64,000 nucleotides of DNA from Capsicum annuum (GCF_002878395.1 NC_061115.1:97888204-97952203), one strand, 5' to 3'; shown: positions 22,194 through 35,330, counted from the first letter of the stretch. Numbers and translations are program-made. The notes: a model not told the origin generated them from the sequence alone.

Positions 22194-22783
22194 ACACCTT
22201 TTTAAAACCCTAGCCTTCAATCTTCAAGAGTGTTTAGAGGGAGTATTTGGAATGTTTTTTTATCTTCCAATGAGAGCTATAAAAGGACACAACATGATGT
22301 ATAATGTGGGGACATAGGGATTTTGGGGTGGTAAATCTCTAGACTACCCTCAGCTTAAAAGTTGAAAAACACACGTAGGAGGGTATGACTCAACCCTCTT
22401 AAATTGTACACTAAGGTACGAGCAGTACCCTTAATCATACCCAAAACCTCCCCTTGGACTAGTATACTGGTTAATATATGACCATACAAGGCCAAGTCAT
22501 ATCATAGCATATGAATGGTACCCTTTGAGTCGTACCTTGGTCAGAATCATCAAGACCATACTTAAGCCATCATATGACTTGGAAACATACCTCTGGTACA
22601 CTATCATACGATTGGTATAATTCCTTGTCATACCTAAGGCAGGAACCAACCCGTAAACATTGTCAAACATACGATTGAGGAGTACTAAATCATATCTTAG
22701 TATACGACAAGTACCCATAAATCGTACCTTGTCTGAAATATCCAAAACTTAAGAAATTTTTCAAAGTCCAAAGTTTAAGGTAA
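22194..22783 (-). repeat. Minus-strand LTR 'A', proximal part
   Basis: On the minus strand the LTR begins at 22783 with TGAATTACCTTAAAC and aligns with the start of the LTR at 24349. Toward 22194 it shares a GAAGGCTAGGGTTT block with 24940. The sequence then continues at 6103 beyond the CACTA element. Confidence 0.7.
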
Positions 22784-22801
22784 TTCAATCGGTGTGGGCT
22801 A

Positions 22802-22814
22802 GGCTCTAAAACCA
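22802..22814 (-). other. Primer binding site of a minus-strand retroelement
   Basis: GGCTCTAAAACCA is the reverse complement of TGGTTTTAGAGCC, a diverged initiator-Met-tRNA site. LTR C ends four bases away at 22818 (minus orientation). Only about 30 bases separate this site from LTR A, so the internal region of that element has been lost. Confidence 0.6.
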
Positions 22815-22817
22815 ATT

Positions 22818-24348
22818 TGCCAACCTAATTTACGAGTCATAATGGCACCAACTAAACCTTTCCAGTAGGTAAGCCAATCCATAACCCAGAGGTAAATACA
22901 ATAGAATAACTTGGTAAAATGTGCAACATAAGGCAGAAATTAACATATGTAACTTGTAAATAAGCAAGGCAAGGAATTAAATATAGAGTAATCCAACAAT
23001 CTAGAAATTCATCCCAAAAACTGGTAGAGCCACTATAAAAGCGACAATAAATACAACTCAATTCTTAAAATAGTCAACATAATCCTATCTTTAAACTAAT
23101 GACTGGCCATAAAATATAGAAGAAAATAGGTGACTCTAACTCTCACAGATCACCCTATCTTTGAAAATTCACACAGCACAAATGTTGGATGAACGATGAT
23201 AACTAGTACTTGAATCTGTACCAAAAAGGTATAGAAGTCTAGTATGAGTACTAAAACCATGGGTACTTAGTAGGCAGCATTGACCGACTAAGCCAAATCA
23301 TGATATAAATATGATATAATTCAAGATAGCATAACTATGTCAAGGTACAAAAATGAGCCTGAGATAACTCTAATGTCGTTGTACATAAATAAGTAAATAC
23401 ATTGGAGTAATAACATAACATAAAGAATCAACACATGCAATCGTAACTAAAAATTTAGCCTGCATAAGACAATTAGTGCGGAAAGGTAAATAACTCAATG
23501 CAGGCCCCCATAAACCAGGAGAGTACAAGCAAAGATAGAATAACCCAACCATCCTTTGATTACCAACTAACCATCATCACCATTTACCATTATTCATCAA
23601 GCTGCCATCATTTATCCACTAATCACTATTTATCATTTAACCATCATTTATCAACTAGTTATCTCTTATCACTAAACATCATTTACCACTATCATGGTAC
23701 CACTAGAATATATCCATGTCATGCCACACTATAATTATTTTCCACTTTCGAGCTTAAACCGGTGTCCCTATTATCAAAATCACACCTAAATATTCAGAGT
23801 TGATCCAGTAATCATATATATAATTATTTCATAGGGAATAACCAGACATGAACCGATAAATATATAAATATATATAAAATCAACCTAATAACCATCCTCC
23901 CATCTTGAGCTAGGTATACATATTCATCATCATAATCACCCTTTGAACATAAATTGGGTATATATATGTATCATAAAACTGATCATCAATATCTATACTT
24001 AAATCGATAATTATAAAGTTCATAGCTTTATCAAGAGTGTAATTACTAGCATAATTGATAGCATGAATTACTTAGCATAATAAATAAGTATGATCACTAG
24101 CATAGGTAATAGATATGATCACTAGAGAATAACTAATAGCATAGCAACTATCATAATCAATACACACAATCACTAATCATAATTTTTAGGATAAATAATA
24201 GCATAATCACTAACATAATCAATAGAAAAATCACTAGCATGATCAATTGCATAATCACTAGTATGATCAGTAGCATGATAAATAAGCATGATGATTAGTA
24301 TAATCATAAGGAATGAACTCTTAATATCAACCATCGTCACTATCAAGT
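22818..24348 (-). repeat. Minus-strand LTR 'C', distal part (split by Ty3 element 3)
   Basis: This stretch precedes the primer binding site in minus orientation, so it should be the end of an LTR. It contains a tandem array near 24040-24310 built on AGCATAATCACTA. Its other half is inferred at 33978-35330, because the complete element 24349-33972 with its target duplication interrupts it. Confidence 0.6.
24040..24310 (-). repeat. Tandem short repeats inside LTR C
   Basis: More than ten diverged copies of a 17-24-base unit of the form TAGCATAATCACTA or AGCATGATCAATAG follow one another. Confidence 0.75.
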
Positions 24349-26655
24349 TGAAATATCCTGGGTTTTAACCCTTAGAAAATTTCCTAGAATTTCATTCTCT
24401 AGACCCAATATAATTCATGGGTATGAGCCGTATATTGGGGTACGAGTGGTATGGCCTGATTATTTGCTGATCAGCATTAGTTGGTGGGATATTTTTGGTC
24501 ACTGGAATAGGTATGACTAAGGGGTATGAGTCGTAGGGCTTGGTACGACTTGTATTTGGGACTAGTATGGTGGGCAGTGTTTGATCCTCCTGGTTTGCAT
24601 TCTGCCAGTGATACGGGTCATAGGTATGAATCATATGTTGTGGTTACGACTTGGTAGGAAAATTTGAATACTGGATAGTATTTTATCCTAAGGTTAAGTC
24701 TTGAATATTTGTGGGTACCAATCATATAGGAGGGTACGACTCGTATGGGTAAGTCGTATCTCTGTGATGGGATTTTTAAGAGACTTAAGTAGGGGTATTC
24801 TGGATATTTTGCTACTTACCCTTATTAGGACTCCAAAACTTCTAATATACTTAGGAGGTTGTTTACCCTATTATTCTATTCATTAACACTTAGAAACTAT
24901 TTCAAAACACTATAATTCTCTCAAGAGCTTTTGGGGCAAGAAGGCTAGGATTTCATCTTGAGGATTGGTTTAGGGCTTGTCTTTGTGATTTCTTTCCATT
25001 AATTCTCCAGTATAAGGCATGATTCTTTTCCCTCATTATAATTTCAACTAAAGGCATGGTTTACATGATTGATTTCATGGTTTTATTATGTTATGATTAT
25101 AGCTTTCAACTATTATTTTGGAGGTTTTGATATTAAATGATTGGTTATGGTTTTGTATGGTTTTATATGGTTTTATTATGCTTTTATATACATTAATGGT
25201 GATTTTGGATAATTGGATTGCATGGTAATAGTTTAATGGTCTTTAGAATTGGTTTTGGTTATATTATGTTCCTAAGGTGTTTAATAAAATACTTAAGATA
25301 TGTTTATTGCATTGATTTCTTTTGATGGAACTCTTGCATGTTTTAAACTTGGTAAAGGAATTATAAATGGTTTAAATGGTTTAAAAAGGCTAAAGGATAA
25401 ATGGTTATTCTTATGGAGAACGTAGAATTCTCCTAAGTGGTTTAATATGGTATAGGGAAAGGCACTTGAAAGTCCCCTTAACCTAAATAGTTTGGCTATG
25501 GATATTACTTATAAGTAAGAGGCGGTATGACAATACCACTACTATTGGCCTTGGTTAATAAAATGATAAATGGATTGGTTGGTTATTTGAAATGGTTTTA
25601 ATTAGGCATTAATGGCGGGGTGTATAGCAAAGCCATAGAAGGTGAAGGTCCCAAGGGGACCAAATTAGAAACTCATATTTGTTGATATAAGGATTGGTCT
25701 TAGTAGAACGTGTGCATAATATCACACTATTGAGGGATGTACTAGTCATCCCATAGGATAATTTCCTGATCGTGTTGCTATATAAACTAGGGCCCTTTCA
25801 GCAGGGGGAGTTAAGCCCATATTGCCTATGATTGGTTTAGGACGGTCAAGCTGCACAGCCTAGGTAAAGATTTTCAATGCATGCTAAACTAGTTTTTCTT
25901 TCTCAACACGTATATATATGTATGGTTGTATGCATTATAGATATTTTTACTTGGTTTTATAAATGGCATTATTTTATCCTTATCCTGAGATTCATGCTAG
26001 AAGTCACTCACTAATCCCATCTAATAGTGGTTGTATACCCATGCTATGCAGGAACCAGCCATTCTACTCATCCAGTTTAGCATACGAATTTGATATCAGC
26101 ATTTGGACTGGAGTGGTGATCTTTCATCCTTTTGGAAGTCATTATTTCATGTTATGGATTTCTTTAGATATTTTTCTTTTAATTTAGATATTGGTTTTGG
26201 TCATGGTTGGGGGCATGTCCTAACCAAATTTGTTTACTCTTTTGGATAGAGGCTTTATAGTACTTATTAGTGTTAGTATGGATGGGATCGATATCGATTT
26301 CTTTCTTGGCATCTGTATTAGTGTTGGGGCTTACACCCTTGGACGATCTTGTTAGTTGTTCCACCCTATTATATTTTGGGATTAATCATATTATGTTTTG
26401 GTATTCTCTTTGGTTATGGCATATGGTTTGGTTTGGTATGGTCGGGCGGTTGGTGTGATACGGTTAGACTTAGTTGGGTTGATCACGACTGTGACCCTAT
26501 CCTAGAGTCTTAATGAGAATATTTATGTTATCTTGTAAACTTTAGCATATTTATGGCTGGATATAGATGGTTGGGTTGGGTAACAAAAGGAAATCCTCAG
26601 TCCTGGTTGGACATGGGTTGCTCATTATGAAAAATATCATAATTGGGTCATGTCA
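24349..26655 (+). repeat. 5' LTR of element 3
   Basis: Starts TGAAATATCCTGGGTTTTAA and ends GGGTCATGTCA. It aligns along its whole length with 31682-33972. Visible substitutions are frequent, so the insertion is not recent. Confidence 0.92.
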
Positions 26656-26658
26656 AGT

Positions 26659-26670
26659 TTGTATCAGAGC
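26659..26670 (+). other. Primer binding site of element 3
   Basis: TTGTATCAGAGC starts three bases after the LTR. It is the initiator Met tRNA complement TGGTATCAGAGC with one change. Confidence 0.85.
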
Positions 26671-27029
26671 CTAGTTTCATGGTCACTTGGGAGTCCACAA
26701 AGTCATGTCAAATAGAGTCTCTTTTAGGGATCTGAAGTGTACCACACTCATAAGAGAGAGACTACAAGGCATTTAGGAATGTTTCTCTTTCTTGGTATTT
26801 TATTTTCAAGCTTGAGTTCCCAATATATGAAACTTCTCTAATGCTTGTTCGTTTGTCTTATAGATCATGCCTTCTAGATCTAGAACATAAGGAAATTTTC
26901 TATCTCATCTGGGGATATGCCAAAGTGGTATGTCCTACGCCTGTAGTACATCTTCTATCTCATAGTCTTATTTCTAATGGTGCTGGAGTTCCTCCTATCC
27001 CAACTAGTTCTCTTCAGGTCCCTCAGGGC

Positions 27030-27760
27030 ACGTGACAAATATAGAATTTCATCAGTTTATTCATGTTATTGTCCAATTGGTTGTTACCCAGGCTAAGCAG
27101 GGTATGACTAATGGTTTTTCTACTGAGTCTACAAGGGTTGGTCAATATATGAAGATGGGTCCTCTGACTTTTACTGGAGTAAAGGTGGGGGAGGATCCGT
27201 AAGATTTCTTGGATGATATAGAAAAAATCTTTTAGGTGATGCAGGCTACTAATGTAGAGGGGGTTAACCTTGCAGCTTATCAGCTCAAGCATATTATTTA
27301 TCAGTGGTATGAGGAGTGAGGTAGGGATAGAGGTGATATAGAAGAGGAAGGGTTGTAGGAAGCTATTTATAATACCTTCTTAGATCGATTATTTTCTTAA
27401 GAGTTAAAGGAAGCTAAGATGGAGGAGTTTGTGAACCTTAGGCAAGGGAGGATGTTAGTAAAGAAATATTCTTTGAAGTTCTATCAGCTATCAAAGTATT
27501 CTCCTGACTTGGTGGATGATATGAGGTCTAGAATAAGGAAGTTTAGTTCTAGGTTGAATAAAGATTTGATTTTGGAGAGAAAGACTGCTTTGCTGATTAA
27601 AGATATGGTCATCTTAAGGTTGACTGTTCATATGCAGCATATTAAGAAAAAGAAATAAAGGAAGGCAGAGTTTGGGGATAGACATAGAAAAAGGAACAGG
27701 TTTTCCAATTAGGGAGGTACTTAGTCTCAGGGTGGTAGAGATGGTGGAAAGTGGCAAAAA
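27030..27760 (+). pseudogene. gag pseudogene of element 3
   Basis: The broken frame reads MKMGPLTFTGVKVGEDP, AAYQLKHIIYQWYEE, MEEFVNLRQGRMLVKKYSLK and LTVHMQHIKKKK, matching Gag of element 2 block by block. Stops occur about every 30-60 codons. The zinc knuckle downstream (27960-28010) is decayed, retaining only parts such as YLCVQVVHRFRDC. Confidence 0.85.
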
Positions 27761-28139
27761 AAAAAGTGGGGGAGTTCTGATTCCTTTTCTACTAGTGCTC
27801 TTTATTAGTAGGGAGATAGGCATCATCAAGGTGGTGACAACTCTCGGGCATAGGTTACCCAATCTCAGGCGAGCAGAGGTTAGTTAATTTTTTTGTGTCC
27901 TACTTATCGATTTAGTAGTCATCCTTATCGAGGTTATTGCGATAAAGGAAGGGATAAATACTTATGTGTGTCCAGGTAGTCCATCGATTTAGGGATTGTT
28001 CGATTAACAAAATTTCTATGGGGGTGAATAAGATTCCTGTGGCTTCATATTTTACTCCTACACCTAGTGGTATGGCATTTGCTTCTGTTACTGCTCCTAG
28101 TTCTAGTATTGGTCGAAACAGGTTGTATGATTTGGCATC

Positions 28140-29359
28140 CTTATAGGAATCTAAGGCATTACTTGATTTTATTATTTGTTTGATCTGGGGTCTACTCTTT
28201 CGTATGTGACTCCATATGTGGCTGTATCTTTTGGTTTTAATCCAAAAGTCATTTAAGATTATTTTCTAATTTTACCATAGCAAGTGACTCAATTATTGCT
28301 AAGAGAGTCTATAAGGGTGTGTGGTATCTTTTGGTAGCAAGCAGACCTTGCTAAGAGGATCTGTTTGAGTTGGATATGGTAGATTTTGATGTAATTCTTG
28401 GTATAGATTGGTTGCATTCTTGTTACACATCTTTGGATTGCCAAATCCGTAATGTAATCTTTAAGTTCCCTGGTAAACCGGTTAATGAATGGGAAGGTAG
28501 TTCCTTAGCTCCTAGGGGGAGGTTTATTTCTTATATTAAATCTCGAAGGTTAATCTCTAAGGGTTGTCTTTATCACTTGGCCTGGGTTAAAGATTCTAAC
28601 TCATAAGGTCCTTTTTCTTCAGTCCCTATGGTTAATGAGTTTTCAGAGGTCTTTCCAAGTGATATTCTCGATGTTCCTGCGAATAAGGAAATAGAGTTTG
28701 GTATTGATTTTCTTCCAGACACTCATTTAATTTTTATTCCTTCGCATAGAATGGCTCCGGCTGAGTTGAGAGAACTCAAGGAGCAACTTAAGGATCTTCT
28801 AGACAAGGGGTTTATTCATCCTAATGTTTCTCCATGGGGTGAACCGATGTTGTTTGTGTGCAAGAAGGATAGTTCCCTTTGGATGTGCATTGACTAACGG
28901 CAGCTGAATAAGGTGACAGTCAAGAACAAGTATCCTCTTTCTCTGATAGATAACTTGTTTGACCAGTTGCAAGGTTCCAAGTTATTCTCTAAGATAGATC
29001 TTCAATCTAGGTACCATCATCTTAAGATTAGAGAGGTGGATATCCCTAAGATGGCTTTTCGTACTCGATATAGGCATTTTGAGTTCTTAGTGATGTCATT
29101 TGTGTTGACTAATACTCTGACAGCATTTATGGACTTGATGAACAGAGTATTCAGGCAGTATTTGTATCTATTCAGCATTGTGTTTATTAATGACATTCTG
29201 GTGTATCCAAAGAGCGTGGAGAATTATGCTAATTACTTTCATGTGGTGTTGCAGACCTTTAAAGAACAGCAATTGTATACCAAGATCTTTAAGTGTGTGT
29301 TTTGGTTGAATGATGTGACTTTCTTGGGTCATATAATTTCTAGTGAAAGGATGGCCTAG
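28140..29359 (+). pseudogene. Protease and reverse transcriptase pseudogene of element 3
   Basis: The protease end reads DFDVILGIDWLHSCYTSLDC. The RT follows with MAPAELRELKEQLKDLLDKG, then [20 protein letters not shown] and [14 protein letters not shown]. The catalytic box is FINDILVY: the first aspartate codon is now AAT (29189-29191), where FIDDILVY is expected, so RT would be dead even without stops. After HIISSE near 29350 a short deletion with a frame change leads into the next block. Confidence 0.9.
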
Positions 29360-29990
29360 GACCACGACTCCATCCAATATTAGGAGTTTCTTTGGTTTAG
29401 CTGGGTATTATAGGCGGTTTATGAAAAGATTTTCTTTGATAGTTGCTCCTTTAGATAAGTTGACTCAGAAAAAGGTTAAGTTTTCTTCGTCAAATTCTTG
29501 TGAAGGGAGTTTTGAGAAGTTGAAGGGTAAGTTGACTTTGGCTCCAATCCTGACTTTGTCGGAAGGCAATGATGGATTCGTGGTTTATTGCGATGTATCT
29601 TGGGTAGGTCTTAGTTATGTGTTGATGCAGCATAGGAAGGTTATTGCCTATGCTTCCAGGCAGTTGAAGGTACATGAGAGGAATTATCCTACTCATGATT
29701 TGAAGTTATTAGCAGTTGTGTTTGCTTTGAATATATAGTGGAATTATTTGTATGGTGTTCATATGGATATTTTATCTGATCACAAGAGTCTTCAGTACGT
29801 TTTGACTCAAAAAGAGCGTAATCTCAAGCAAAGAAGATGGCTTGAGCTTCTCATAGATTATGGTATGAGTCTTCACTATTACCCAAGTAAGGCTAATGTG
29901 GTTACTGATGCTCTTAGCAGGGTATCCATGGGTAGTTTGGCTTATGTGGAGAAAGGGGAGTGGGAATTGGTATGGAGATTCTCCGCTTGA
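29343..29990 (+). pseudogene. RT connection and RNase H pseudogene of element 3
   Basis: Reads [60 protein letters not shown] and, after a stop at 29736, [20 protein letters not shown] and DALSRVSMGS. This is the Ty3-type RNase H that degrades the RNA strand during reverse transcription. The expected first catalytic Asp (YCDVS) is present. Confidence 0.9.
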
Positions 29991-30055
29991 TTAATTTTGG
30001 AGTTCATCACTTAGACTCCAAGGATGGTAGTGTGATGGTGCAAGAAGTGGTTTAA

Positions 30056-31170
30056 TTGTCTCTCGATGTAGAGATTAAAGAGAAACAAGTGTTGGATCTT
30101 GTTTTGATAAAAATCAAGAGTGTTGTGGGTGGGCAAAAGGTAGTGGTGTTTGAGACCAGTGGTGATGGTAATTTATGGTACCAAGGGAGGTTGTGTGTTC
30201 CTGATGTCAATGATTTAAGACAACTGGTTTCGGATGAGGCGTATGATTCGTACTATATTGTTCATCCCGGCTCGATGAAGATGTATCATGATCTCAAGAA
30301 GATCTATTATTGGAATGGTATAAAGAGGAATATGGTTGATTTCATAGCTAAGTGCATAGTGTGACAATAGGTTAAGGTTGAGCACACAAGGCCTTGTGGG
30401 ATGTATCAAGAAATAGAGTTGGCCGAATTAAAGTGGCAAATGATCAATATAGATTTTGTTACTGGTCTTCCTCAATCTCAAAACCAACTTGATTTAATTT
30501 GGGTCATCATGGATAGGATGACTAAGTTTGTACATTTCTTACTAGTGGGGACTACCTTTTTAGTGGAGGATTATGCGAAGTTGTATCTTCAGGAGATTGT
30601 GATGCTACATGAGGTGCCTGTTTTGATTATTCTTGATCATGGTACATAGTTTATTTCTCATTTTTGGCAGTCTTTTCAGAAAGGGTTGGGGACTGAGGTT
30701 AGTCTGAGTATTATTTTGCATACACAATCGAATAGGCAAGTGAAGAGAACTATTCAGACATTGAAGGATATGCTTTGATATTGTGTGATTGACTATGGTG
30801 GTAATTGGGTTGAGCATCTATCTTTGGTGGAATTTGCTTACAATAATAGCTACCATTTTAGTATTCGTATGGACCCTTTTGAGGCATTGTATGATAGGAG
30901 GTGTAGATGACCTATTGGTTAGTTTGATCATGGTGAGGCAGACATGTTTGTCCTGGATTTGGCTTATCAAGTGATAACGAATGTCAAGGTGATTTGAGAT
31001 AGGCTTAAGGATGCCCAAAGTCGCCAAAAGTCCTATACCGATGTTAGGCATAGAGACTTGGAGTTTGAGATTAGGGATAGGGTATTCCTCAAGGTAAATC
31101 CCCTGAAGGGAGTGTTTCGGTTTGAAAAAATGGGGAAACTTAATCCTTGGTTTATTGGTCCTTATATGAT
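30056..31170 (+). pseudogene. Integrase pseudogene of element 3
   Basis: The zinc-binding part (30056-30364) contains HPGSMKMYHDLKKIYYWNGI. The core runs from 30440 with MINIDFVTGLPQSQNQLDLI, ILDHGT followed by a stop, SNRQVKRTIQTLKDML and FAYNNSYHFSIRMDPFEALY. Stops at about 30646, 30777, 30907 and 30995 interrupt it. Unlike in element 2 the core is not deleted. Confidence 0.88.
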
Positions 31171-31485
31171 TTTGCAAAGAGTTGGCAATGTTGCTTATGA
31201 GTTAAAGTTGCCATCGAGCTTGAGTTTGGTTTATCTGGTCTTTCATGTTTCTATGTTGAGAAAGTGTCTTGGTGACCCTTCTTCGGTTGTTCCTTTGGAA
31301 GGATTGGATATTTCAGATTCTCTACCATATGAAGAGGTCCCGATTGAGATATTAGATAGGTAAGTTCATCGGTTGTGGACCAAGGATGTGGCTTTGATTA
31401 AGGCTCTATGGCAGAACCATAAGGTGGAAGAAGATACTTGGGAAGCAAAAAAGGACATGAAGTCCAAGTATCCACATTTGTTTTC
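31171..31485 (+). pseudogene. Integrase C terminus with chromodomain-like tail, element 3
   Basis: Reads YMILQRVGNVAYELKLPSSL, HVSMLRKCLGDPSSVVPLEG and LPYEEVPIEILDR, then a stop, TKDVALIKALWQNHKVEEDT and KKDMKSKYPHLF. The last segment corresponds to the chromodomain-like tail of Tekay chromoviruses and supports the lineage call. Confidence 0.85.
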
Positions 31486-31681
31486 TGCTCATGGGATTCG
31501 TATGGAAGGTATATGTCTTCAATACATCATTATTTTCTGAGTTTGTTAAAGGAAATATTAACATTTTTGCCTCTTTATTTTCAACTTTGCTAAAAGGATA
31601 TTTGATAATGCAAATGACTTTATGTGTGGTTACCCCTACCTTGTTCGTCATTTGGGGACAAATGTTCCTAGTGGGTGATAC

Positions 31682-33972
31682 TAAAACATCTTGGGTTTTG
31701 ACCCTAAGAAAATTTCCTGGAATTCTATTCTCCGGACCCAATACAACTCAAGGGTACGAGCCGTATGTTGGGGTACGAGTGGTATTGCCCGGTCGTATGC
31801 TGACCAGCTTTAGTTAGTGGGATGGTTTTTATAACTGAAATGGGTATGACTTAGGGGTATGAGTCATAGGTCTTGGTACGAGTCGAATCAAGAACTCATA
31901 TGGTGGGCAGTGTTTAATCCTCCTAGTATTTATTCTACAATGGATACGGGTCATGTGTACGGATCATATGCTGTTACGACCTGGTTGGATGAGTTGTATA
32001 TTGGATAATGTTTGATCCAATTATTTAGGGTTGGATATAAGTGGTGGGTACCAAATATATAGGAGGGTATGATTCGTATGGGTCAGTCGTATCCCAGTGA
32101 TAGGATTTTTAAGGGACTTACGTGGAGGTATTCTGGACTTTTCCCTACTTACCCTAATTAGGACCTACGAATTTTAATCCACTTAGGAGGTTATTTACCC
32201 TATTATTATATTCATTAAAACTTAGAAACTATTTCAAAACACTCTATAATTCTCTCAAGAGCTTTTGGAGCAAGAAGGCTAGGGTTTCATCATGAGGATT
32301 GCTTTGGGGCTTGTCTTGGCAATTTCTTTCTATTAATTCTTCGGTATAAGTCAAGATTCTCTTCCATCACTGTAATTTCAACTAAGGGCATGGTTTATAT
32401 GATTGATATCATGGTTTAACTATTTCATGATTATGGCTTTCGACTATTATTTGGGGGGTTTTGATATTAAATGCATGGTTATGGTTTCCTATGGTTTTAA
32501 TTATGCTTTTATATACATTGATAGTGGTTTTGGACAAATGAATTGTATGGTAATGGTTTAATGGTCTTTGGAATTGGTTTTTGTTATATTATGCTCCCAA
32601 GGTGTTTGATAAAATGCTTATAAAGATATGTTCATTGTATTAACTTCTTTTAATGGAACTCTTGCATGTTTTAAACTTAGTAAAGGAATTATACATGGTT
32701 TAAATTATTTTAAAAAGGCTAAAGGATAAATGGTTATGCTTGTGGAGAACATAAAAGTCTCCTAAGTAGTTTAATATGGTATAGGAAAGGGCACTTGAAA
32801 GCCGCTTAAACCTATATAGTTTGGCTATGGATATTGCTTGCAAGTAAGGGGTGGTACGACGATACCACTACTATTGGACTTGATTAATAAAATGGTAAAT
32901 GGGTTGGTTGGTTATTTGGAAATGGTTTTAATTGGGCATTAATGGAGGGGTGTGTAGAGAAGCAGTGGAAGATAGAGATCCCGTGGGGACCAAAACTAGA
33001 AACTCATATTTGTCAATATATGGATTGGTCTTAGTGGACCGTGTGCATGATGTCACACTATTGGGGAATGTACTAGTCATCCCATGGGATAATTCCCAAG
33101 TCATGCGGCTACACGCACTGGGGCCTTTCAGCACAGGGAGCTAAACTCGTATCGCCTATGGGTGGTTTAGGACGGCCAAGCTACACAGCCCAGGTAAAGG
33201 TTTTCAATGCATGCTTAACCCGATTCCTTTTCGCGGCACTTATATATAAGTATGGTTATATGCATTATGGATGGTTTTACTTGGTTTTATAAATGGTATT
33301 ATTTTATCCTTGTCCTAAGATTGATGCTAGCGGTCACTCGCTAACCCCATCTACTGATGGATATATACCCACGCTATACAGGAACCAGCCATTCTACTCC
33401 TCTTGTTTAGCACGCAGATTTGGTATCAGCATTTTGACTGAAGTGGTGAGCTTCCATCCTTTGGGAAGGTATCATTTTATGTTATGGATTTCTTTAGACA
33501 TTTTTCTTTTATTTTGGATATTGGTTTTTTCACTCTTTTGGATAGAGGCTTTGTGATACTTCTAGGGGTTGGTATGAGTGGGATTGGTATTGGTGTCTGC
33601 CTTGGCATCGGTATTGGTGTTGGGGCTTACACCTTTGGAAGATATTATTTTTTGTTTCTTCCTATTACATTTTGGGATTAATCATATTATGTTTTGGCAT
33701 TTTCTTTATTTATGCCCTGGTTTATGGCCTATGGTTTGGTTTGGTATGGTCGGGCGATTGGTGTGATACGGTTATACTTAGTTGGGTCGGTCACGGTTGT
33801 GACCCTATCCCAGAGTCTTAATAAGAACATTTATGTTATCTTGTTATATGTTCAAAATTCAGCCCATCTAAAGTTGGATGTAGGTGGTTGGGTTGGGTAA
33901 TAGGGGGCGGTCCCCGGTCCTGCTTAGACTTGGAATGCCCATTATGACAAGGCCCAGGGTCAGGTCGGGTCA
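31682..33972 (+). repeat. 3' LTR of element 3
   Basis: Starts TAAAACATCTTGGGTTTTGA (TG has become TA) and ends GGTCGGGTCA before CAAGT. A purine-rich tract (GGGGACAAATG) lies at about 31653-31664, as expected for the plus-strand primer site. Confidence 0.92.
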
Positions 33973-33977
33973 CAAGT

Positions 33978-35330
33978 GCCAATTTTTCTCAATATTCCTC
34001 AATAAGCATTTCTAAGGTGTATAGTAAGTGTATAAAGGTTTTTGAGAATTAACACATGTCCTAGCCTAAGGTGTGTCAAAGAGCCCACTTTTAATCCCCG
34101 AAATACAATCTAAGACAAATTTTATCACAGACTAGGCTAAGGTATATAATCCATTTATAGATGTTCTATAAGACATTATTAGCCCTTAGATAGTAATCCT
34201 TCCCAAACACGAACAACTAAGTCAATTCCCACTAACATACTTGTAACTAGGGAAATCTTTCTTATCTTAGTAATCTAAGGCCAATTTCTCCCTAGATATG
34301 AATGACTATTTAGTAAATAGGGTAAGCTCACTCTAAAAATGAGCCATAAAGCCCAATTCGCCTAAGGCACAAGTAAATAAGCTAAGAACTGCAAGTCTAT
34401 GGTTTTAAGGTAGCCCAAACATCCCAACTAACCAAGGTCTTGCGATTCATCACACCAAAATAAAAAAAAATCCCAAATCCAACACAATATAATAAATATA
34501 CTATGTACTAGCTCAGTCTATAAGGAGGGTTAGCCTAGACTACCTGGACGTCGAAGAAAGCTCAAAAGATCCACTAAATCACCTATTTTTCCCTTCCGAT
34601 AAGCTTTCATATAATACTACGCTATCAATATCACATTCTACTCATCATTACAAGAATAGTGATACCCATATTGCACCATTGTACTTCAGATCCAAAAATA
34701 ATACTAAAACCCCATGCGGGTCCTATTTATAGAAATTGCATTTTTGAGGTCAACCCAACATTTCTCATGCTCAATAAATAACTAGCCTCAAAATGGGTGA
34801 AATCTTAGCTTCATTAGGGCTAAAATCAAGCCCCTAAAATTTAGGGATTTTGGTCAAGAAAAGGGATAATTAACCATGAAATTAGGGAATCTTACCTCAA
34901 ATCGAAGTAGAATCAAGATATAAGCATTAATCAAGCACCCCAAATAACCCATAAGATTAAACCCCAAGCTATCACACTTTTTAGGGTTTTACATCTGTTG
35001 GAATGGAGAAGCATGGAAAAAAACTGGCTAAAGGGGGTTTTTTTATACCTTTCCTAGGTGTTTGTGTACGCTATCATGTTCTGGCAAATCACGATCGCCA
35101 TTTGTGGGGACTATCACGTGAGTCAGTTCATGACATGTACCCGCAATAGCAACATATGTTGGCCTATCAAGGGTATCACAATCGCTACTTCTGGATCGCT
35201 ATTAACGAGTGCACCAGATACAACTGAAACTTGGAATTTTCCAACTCTCCGGAAACCCCTCAAAATTCATCGAGAATCTTGTATATGCAACCATATAAAA
35301 TTTGACATTCTTGACTCAATAGCGTAGTCA
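33978..35330 (-). repeat. Minus-strand LTR 'C', proximal part
   Basis: On the minus strand the start region contains TTTATATGGTTGCATATACA, GGTTTCCGGAGAGTTGG and AGCGATTGTGATACCC, wording I associate with starts of long Ty3 LTRs in Solanaceae. It follows the target duplication of element 3 and should join 24348. No coding frame is seen. The right boundary is approximate. Confidence 0.5.

Larger units (their letters stand above)
24349..33972 (+). mobile_element. Complete Ty3/gypsy Tekay-like retrotransposon (element 3)
   Basis: Direct LTRs at 24349-26655 and 31682-33972 enclose a primer binding site, gag, protease, RT, RNase H, integrase and a chromodomain-like end. The 5-bp sequence CAAGT flanks it on both sides (24344-24348 and 33973-33977). 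Length is 9624 bp. All domains are present, but many stops, two or more shifts and an RT active-site change make it inactive. Confidence 0.95.

Noticed and set aside
24040..24310. Regular short repeats that could suggest a CRISPR-like array
   Set aside because: Units are diverged, spacers are not unique sequences of constant length, and the host is a plant. They are tandem repeats within an LTR.
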